This document shows positions 7,078 to 10,346 of a DNA stretch of 10,346 nucleotides, piece after piece. Below the pieces are notes generated by a model. The model ran no database searches. It saw only the letters and a program-made list of their open reading frames with translations, and was not told the DNA's origin. The number at the start of each line of letters is the position of its first letter. The stretch's first letter is position 1. The DNA lies in contig DHHD01000027.1 of assembly GCA_002403105.1 (NCBI GenBank), forward strand, positions 1 to 10,346, written 5' to 3'. This DNA is from Anaerolineaceae bacterium UBA4781 (GTDB lineage Bacteria; Chloroflexota; Anaerolineae; Anaerolineales; Anaerolineaceae). The position numbers and the translations under genes were made by a program.

Positions 7078-8178
7078 TTAGGCTGAATATTTCCTTTCAC
7101 TGCGGTTTCTTTCCGCTTTTCGTTCAAATGCCAGATCGATCAATTCATCAATCAATTCCGAATACGTCAAGCCACTGGCTTCCCACAGTTTGGGATACAT
7201 GCTGATCTTGGTGAAACCAGGGATAGTGTTTACCTCGTTGACATAGATCTGGTTCGTCTCACCATTCAACAGAAAATCAACCCGCGCCATCCCAGCGCAG
7301 TCGATCGCTTTGTATGTACGGAGAGCCATATCTTGTATTTCAGCGATCACTTTTTGCGAAAGGGGAGCGGGAATGATCAATTCTGATCGATCATCGATAT
7401 ATTTGGCGTTGTAACTGTAAAACTCATCCGATGGTTTTATTTCTCCGGGTAGTGAGGCGCGTGGATGTTCATTCCCCAGCACACTAACCTCGATCTCACG
7501 TGCATTTTCCACACCGCGTTCGATCAAGACGCGGCGGTCGAAACGACATGCCTGTAAAATACCTTCGAGCAGATCAGAATGATTTTTGCATTTACTGATA
7601 CCTACCGAAGAACCCAGGTTGGCTGGTTTTATGAAAAAAGGGTAGGAACCCAAAGCTTCAGTATTTCGAATGAGTTCGTCGATATTTCTCTCAGCATCTT
7701 TGCGGCTGGCAACGATCCAATCGACCACAGGGATGTCATTCGAGCGCATCACATCTTTGAAAAGACCCTTATCCATTCCAACCGCAGAGCCCAGAACACC
7801 CGCGCCCACATAAGCAATATCAGCCATTTCAAAGAACCCTTGCAGTGTGCCATCTTCTCCAAAGGTTCCATGCAGCACCGGGAAGATCACGTCTAATTCG
7901 GTGAGTGCTTCCATTTTTTCATTTTCGTGTTTATACAGCACTGTTTTCCCAGGTTCGGGAGTGAGGAGCACGCGATAGAGATCTTGAAAAGAATTATCCT
8001 GAAACTTCTGCCAGGTATGTTTGCCACTCCACCATTCGCCTGTATGAGTGATCCCTATTTCAGTGATGTCATATTTCAAGGGATCCAGAACGGAAAGGAC
8101 AGATCTTGAGGACATGAGGGATACCTCATGTTCTCCGGAACGACCCCCAAACAGTATGCCGATGCGGATCTTTTTCAT
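7078..8178 (-). CDS. ddl: D-alanine--D-alanine ligase
   Basis: Ddl joins two D-alanines with ATP to give the dipeptide that MurF adds to the peptidoglycan precursor. The 366-residue protein has the N-terminal GGRSGEHEVS (11-20, with the substrate Glu), signature HGTFGEDG (103-110), the ATP-grasp segment FIKPANLGSSVG (182-193), and the metal-binding C-terminal part MARVDFLL...YVNEVNTIPGFT (297-323). The omega loop reads DEFYSYNAKYID (251-262). It keeps the Lys-Tyr seen in true D-Ala-D-Ala ligases, and nothing suggests a VanA-type D-lactate ligase. The ATG at 8178 overlaps the murB stop as ATGA and has AGGAGA 4 nt upstream. The tail is rich in Lys and Arg, and its 3' end lies next to the ftsQ start. 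Confidence 0.96.
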   Translation of the reverse strand: MKKIRIGILFGGRSGEHEVSLMSSRSVLSVLDPLKYDITEIGITHTGEWWSGKHTWQKFQDNSFQDLYRVLLTPEPGKTVLYKHENEKMEALTELDVIFPVLHGTFGEDGTLQGFFEMADIAYVGAGVLGSAVGMDKGLFKDVMRSNDIPVVDWIVASRKDAERNIDELIRNTEALGSYPFFIKPANLGSSVGISKCKNHSDLLEGILQACRFDRRVLIERGVENAREIEVSVLGNEHPRASLPGEIKPSDEFYSYNAKYIDDRSELIIPAPLSQKVIAEIQDMALRTYKAIDCAGMARVDFLLNGETNQIYVNEVNTIPGFTKISMYPKLWEASGLTYSELIDELIDLAFERKAERNRSERKYSA

Positions 8179-9146
8179 GCGTTCTCCTGTGTTGTTTGGT
8201 ATGTTTCAAATTCCTGGAAAATCTTTGCATCCCAATCACCAATAAGCTGGATCTCGGGGTGCAAGAAAAATCCGAATTTCTGATGAACCGCGTTTTCAAT
8301 AGTCTGAATCAAATTCCAAACATCCTGTGCAGTGCCACCAGAAGTATTGATGATGAAATTCGCGTGTTGATCGCTGATCTCTGCTCCACCGCACTTTTTC
8401 CCTTTCAATCCAACTGCCTCGATCAACCTGCCAGCTTTTTCATTCTGTGGATTGCGAAATATGGAGCCCATGCTGGGACCAAAGGGTTGGTTTTTCTGGC
8501 GGCGTTCTTGGTAAGTTTCGATTTTTTGCAGCATTTCATCATAATCACCGGGTTGCACAGAGAAACTGGCAGCCAGCACTACGCACTCTTCAGAACTGCG
8601 TTTCAAGATACTGGAGCGGTATTCAAAAGCCATCATTTCTTTGCCATACACCACTTTTCCCTGTTTTCGGTGCAAGATTTCTGCCTGAATAAAATTATCA
8701 GCAGTTTCTTTTCCAAAACAGCCGGCATTGCCATATACTGCTCCACCAACTGTCCCGGGTAGGGTAGCAGCCCATTCGAGACCCGATAACTGGCGGTTGA
8801 TGGCTTGTCTGGCTACTTTAGACATCATGGCACCGGATTCAGCAGTTACCTGGATATTACCCTGATAACTATGAATACTGAGGTTATGGGCGTGGTTGAT
8901 GATAACAACCTCGCGAATTCCGGCATCGCTGACCAAAATATTTGAACCACTTCCCAAAACTAATACAGGGAGTCCCAATTCCCAAACCTGGCTGGTAAAT
9001 GCTTCCAATTCTTGAGCATCTTGTGCAATTAATAATGCGTCTGCGAAACCACCGGTTTGCATGGTGGTGTAATTTTTCATTTGAATATTTTCTTGCAATC
9101 TATCACCAAAAATTTCCTGCAAGCACTTCAGATCAGCTTCAAGCAT
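8175..9146 (-). CDS. murB: UDP-N-acetylenolpyruvoylglucosamine reductase
   Basis: MurB is the cytoplasmic FAD enzyme that uses NADPH to reduce UDP-GlcNAc-enolpyruvate to UDP-MurNAc. From the ATG at 9146 it has 323 residues. The FAD-binding half shows NYTTMQTGG (25-33), LVLGSGSNILVSD (62-74) and LPGTVGGAVYGNAG (129-142). Catalytic residues can be placed by motif: Arg177 in EYRSS, the proton-donor Ser228 in GPSMGSIFRNP, and Glu298 in HPEIQLIG. The ATG at 9146 is chosen because AAAGGAG lies 5 nt upstream; a TTG at 9161 is in frame but overlaps that Shine-Dalgarno. The gene overlaps the murC end by 8 nt and the ddl start by 4 nt, so the three wall genes are translated in a coupled chain. Confidence 0.96.
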   Translation of the reverse strand: MLEADLKCLQEIFGDRLQENIQMKNYTTMQTGGFADALLIAQDAQELEAFTSQVWELGLPVLVLGSGSNILVSDAGIREVVIINHAHNLSIHSYQGNIQVTAESGAMMSKVARQAINRQLSGLEWAATLPGTVGGAVYGNAGCFGKETADNFIQAEILHRKQGKVVYGKEMMAFEYRSSILKRSSEECVVLAASFSVQPGDYDEMLQKIETYQERRQKNQPFGPSMGSIFRNPQNEKAGRLIEAVGLKGKKCGGAEISDQHANFIINTSGGTAQDVWNLIQTIENAVHQKFGFFLHPEIQLIGDWDAKIFQEFETYQTTQENA

Positions 9147-10346
9147 GAGCTCTCCTTTCAATTAAAGGAGTGGATAACTCTCTGGAAAGATCCTGATTGA
9201 TTCGGTTGGCATCTCCGGCAGAAAGAACCAGCACCACATCACCACTCTTTAATTCTTGCAGTAAGAATTTTGTCGTGTCTTGCAAAGCAGCGATGAAATG
9301 CACATTGGTATTCTTAATCTGACCAGCGACCAGTTTGGCAGAATAATCCTGAATTTTTTCACGTGAAGCATAGATCTCAGTAACAATGACCACATCACTA
9401 TCATGAAAGGCTTCCAGATAATCCTCAAATAATTCCTGTGTTCGGCTGTACGTATGCGGCTGCCAAACTGTGAAAATGCGATTGTGTGGGTATTTTTTTC
9501 TGGCAGCTTGAATAGTAGAACGGATCTCGGTAGGGTGGTGCCCGTAATCATCGATCAGGGTAATACCCTGAAAAGTCCCTACAATATCAAAGCGTCGACT
9601 GGTACCAGAAAATTTTGCTAATGCTTGAGAGGCAATTTCCACCGAAAGACCTAACCGGTCAATTAATGCCAGAACCGCAGCAGCATTGGATGCATTGTGA
9701 TCACCAGGGATGGAAAGTTCCTGATCCAGCTTGCTTCCATCCGGGAAGTACAATCTGAAACCGACCCCTTGCTGTTCTTTATGGTGTAGATCCTCCAAGC
9801 GGTATTGGCCGGAAGAAGAGCCGTAATAAAGAACAGTTCCAAACTGCTCAGCCCATTTTCCAATTTTAAAGGTCGGGGTGTGATCTGCACAAACCAGCAA
9901 AACACCATCTTTTTTCATCTTGCGAATAAGTTCTTTAAAGGCATTGTTATATGCTGCATGGGTGGGGTAGCAATCAGGGTGATCGTATTCCACAATGGTG
10001 AGGATGAGATAATCAGGAGCCAAGCCCAGGAACATGAAGTCATATTCATCGGCTTCGACAACAAAGTACTCGCCTTTTCCGGCATGGGCATTACTTTTTA
10101 GATCTTTCGATGTTCCGCCAATAATAAAGGATGGGTCGAGATCAAGTTGATTGAAGACCCAGGCTGCCATGGCAGTGGTGGTCGTTTTACCGTGTGTTCC
10201 TGCTACTGCGATCACTTTATGGTTGCTGGTTAACGTTTGCAGGAAATCGACCCTTTTCAGAACCGGAATACCGGCAGTATGGGCAGCCTTTACTTCCACA
10301 TTATCATCTTGTATAGCGGAAGATCGAATCACCATATCGGCACCGG
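9139..10346 (-). CDS. murC: UDP-N-acetylmuramate--L-alanine ligase, 5' end outside the window
   Basis: MurC adds L-alanine to UDP-MurNAc with ATP, the first peptide step of peptidoglycan precursor synthesis. About 402 codons are visible. The reading frame stays open to the window edge, and the bases before the ATG at 10335 encode G-A-D, continuing the MurC motif GADMVIRSSAI, so that ATG is internal. By comparison with typical MurC lengths, roughly 60-70 N-terminal residues are missing. Counting from the internal Met: P-loop GTHGKTTTT at 46-54, VVEADEYD at 92-99, NASNAAA at 214-220, TSRRFD at 245-250, DDYGHHPTEI at 262-271, WQPHTYSRT at 291-299 and SAGD at 372-375. The segment IVEYDHPDCYP (114-124) resembles Mpl more than classical MurC at that spot, but the neighbouring murB and ddl favour MurC. 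It is the most upstream gene seen of the wall and division operon. Confidence 0.95.
   Translation of the reverse strand, partial: GADMVIRSSAIQDDNVEVKAAHTAGIPVLKRVDFLQTLTSNHKVIAVAGTHGKTTTTAMAAWVFNQLDLDPSFIIGGTSKDLKSNAHAGKGEYFVVEADEYDFMFLGLAPDYLILTIVEYDHPDCYPTHAAYNNAFKELIRKMKKDGVLLVCADHTPTFKIGKWAEQFGTVLYYGSSSGQYRLEDLHHKEQQGVGFRLYFPDGSKLDQELSIPGDHNASNAAAVLALIDRLGLSVEIASQALAKFSGTSRRFDIVGTFQGITLIDDYGHHPTEIRSTIQAARKKYPHNRIFTVWQPHTYSRTQELFEDYLEAFHDSDVVIVTEIYASREKIQDYSAKLVAGQIKNTNVHFIAALQDTTKFLLQELKSGDVVLVLSAGDANRINQDLSRELSTPLIERRAHA

Noticed and set aside
8196..8762. 188-codon plus-strand open frame opposite murB
   Set aside because: It lies wholly antisense to murB, whose catalytic motifs are intact. 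Its translation looks like reverse-complement composition and has no known domain.
9169..9177. DnaA-box-like TTATCCACT on the minus strand
   Set aside because: A single imperfect copy inside the murC coding sequence, without clustered boxes or an A/T-rich unwinding region, so there is no sign of an origin.

Overview
The window is ordinary, tightly packed bacterial chromosome. Every gene I can support lies on the minus strand, so the biological reading order runs from the right end to the left. The gene set is a division and cell-wall (dcw) cluster followed by a deoxyribonucleotide-supply operon. Several things suggest a Chloroflexota bacterium of the Anaerolineae type: moderate GC, a B12-dependent class II ribonucleotide reductase with a TSCPD domain and C-terminal zinc ribbon, its pairing with nrdR and a deoxynucleoside kinase, and a compact murC-murB-ddl-ftsQ-ftsA-ftsZ order. 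That assignment is inference from gene content and protein flavour, not from a marker gene comparison.

Right part (10346 down to 3633): murC (5' end outside the window), murB, ddl, ftsQ, ftsA and ftsZ. The junctions are overlaps or gaps of a few bases: murC/murB overlap by 8 nt, murB/ddl by 4 nt (ATGA), ddl/ftsQ are 1 nt apart, ftsQ/ftsA 5 nt apart, and ftsA/ftsZ 40 nt apart. This looks like one transcription unit with coupled translation. MurC, MurB and Ddl make UDP-MurNAc-peptide precursors. FtsQ is a divisome scaffold, and FtsA anchors FtsZ, which forms the Z-ring.

Middle (3318-3632): the only sizeable non-coding stretch. It holds a perfect 11-bp inverted repeat just after ftsZ, a good sigma-70-like promoter pointing at nrdR, and a perfect 20-bp palindrome between that promoter and nrdR. 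The palindrome keeps the core of an NrdR box but is also followed by a T-run like an intrinsic terminator.

Left part (3317 down to 1): nrdR (repressor of ribonucleotide reductase genes), nrdJ (class II ribonucleotide reductase, start codon overlapping the nrdR stop by one base) and, after a 73-nt gap, the first 46 codons of a deoxynucleoside kinase. Together these supply dNTPs by de novo reduction and by salvage.

I found no mobile element, CRISPR array, tRNA, rRNA or convincing undescribed system. The points most worth checking are regulatory: the palindrome in the nrdR leader, the hairpin after ftsZ, and the contrast in ribosome-binding-site strength across ftsQ, ftsA and ftsZ.
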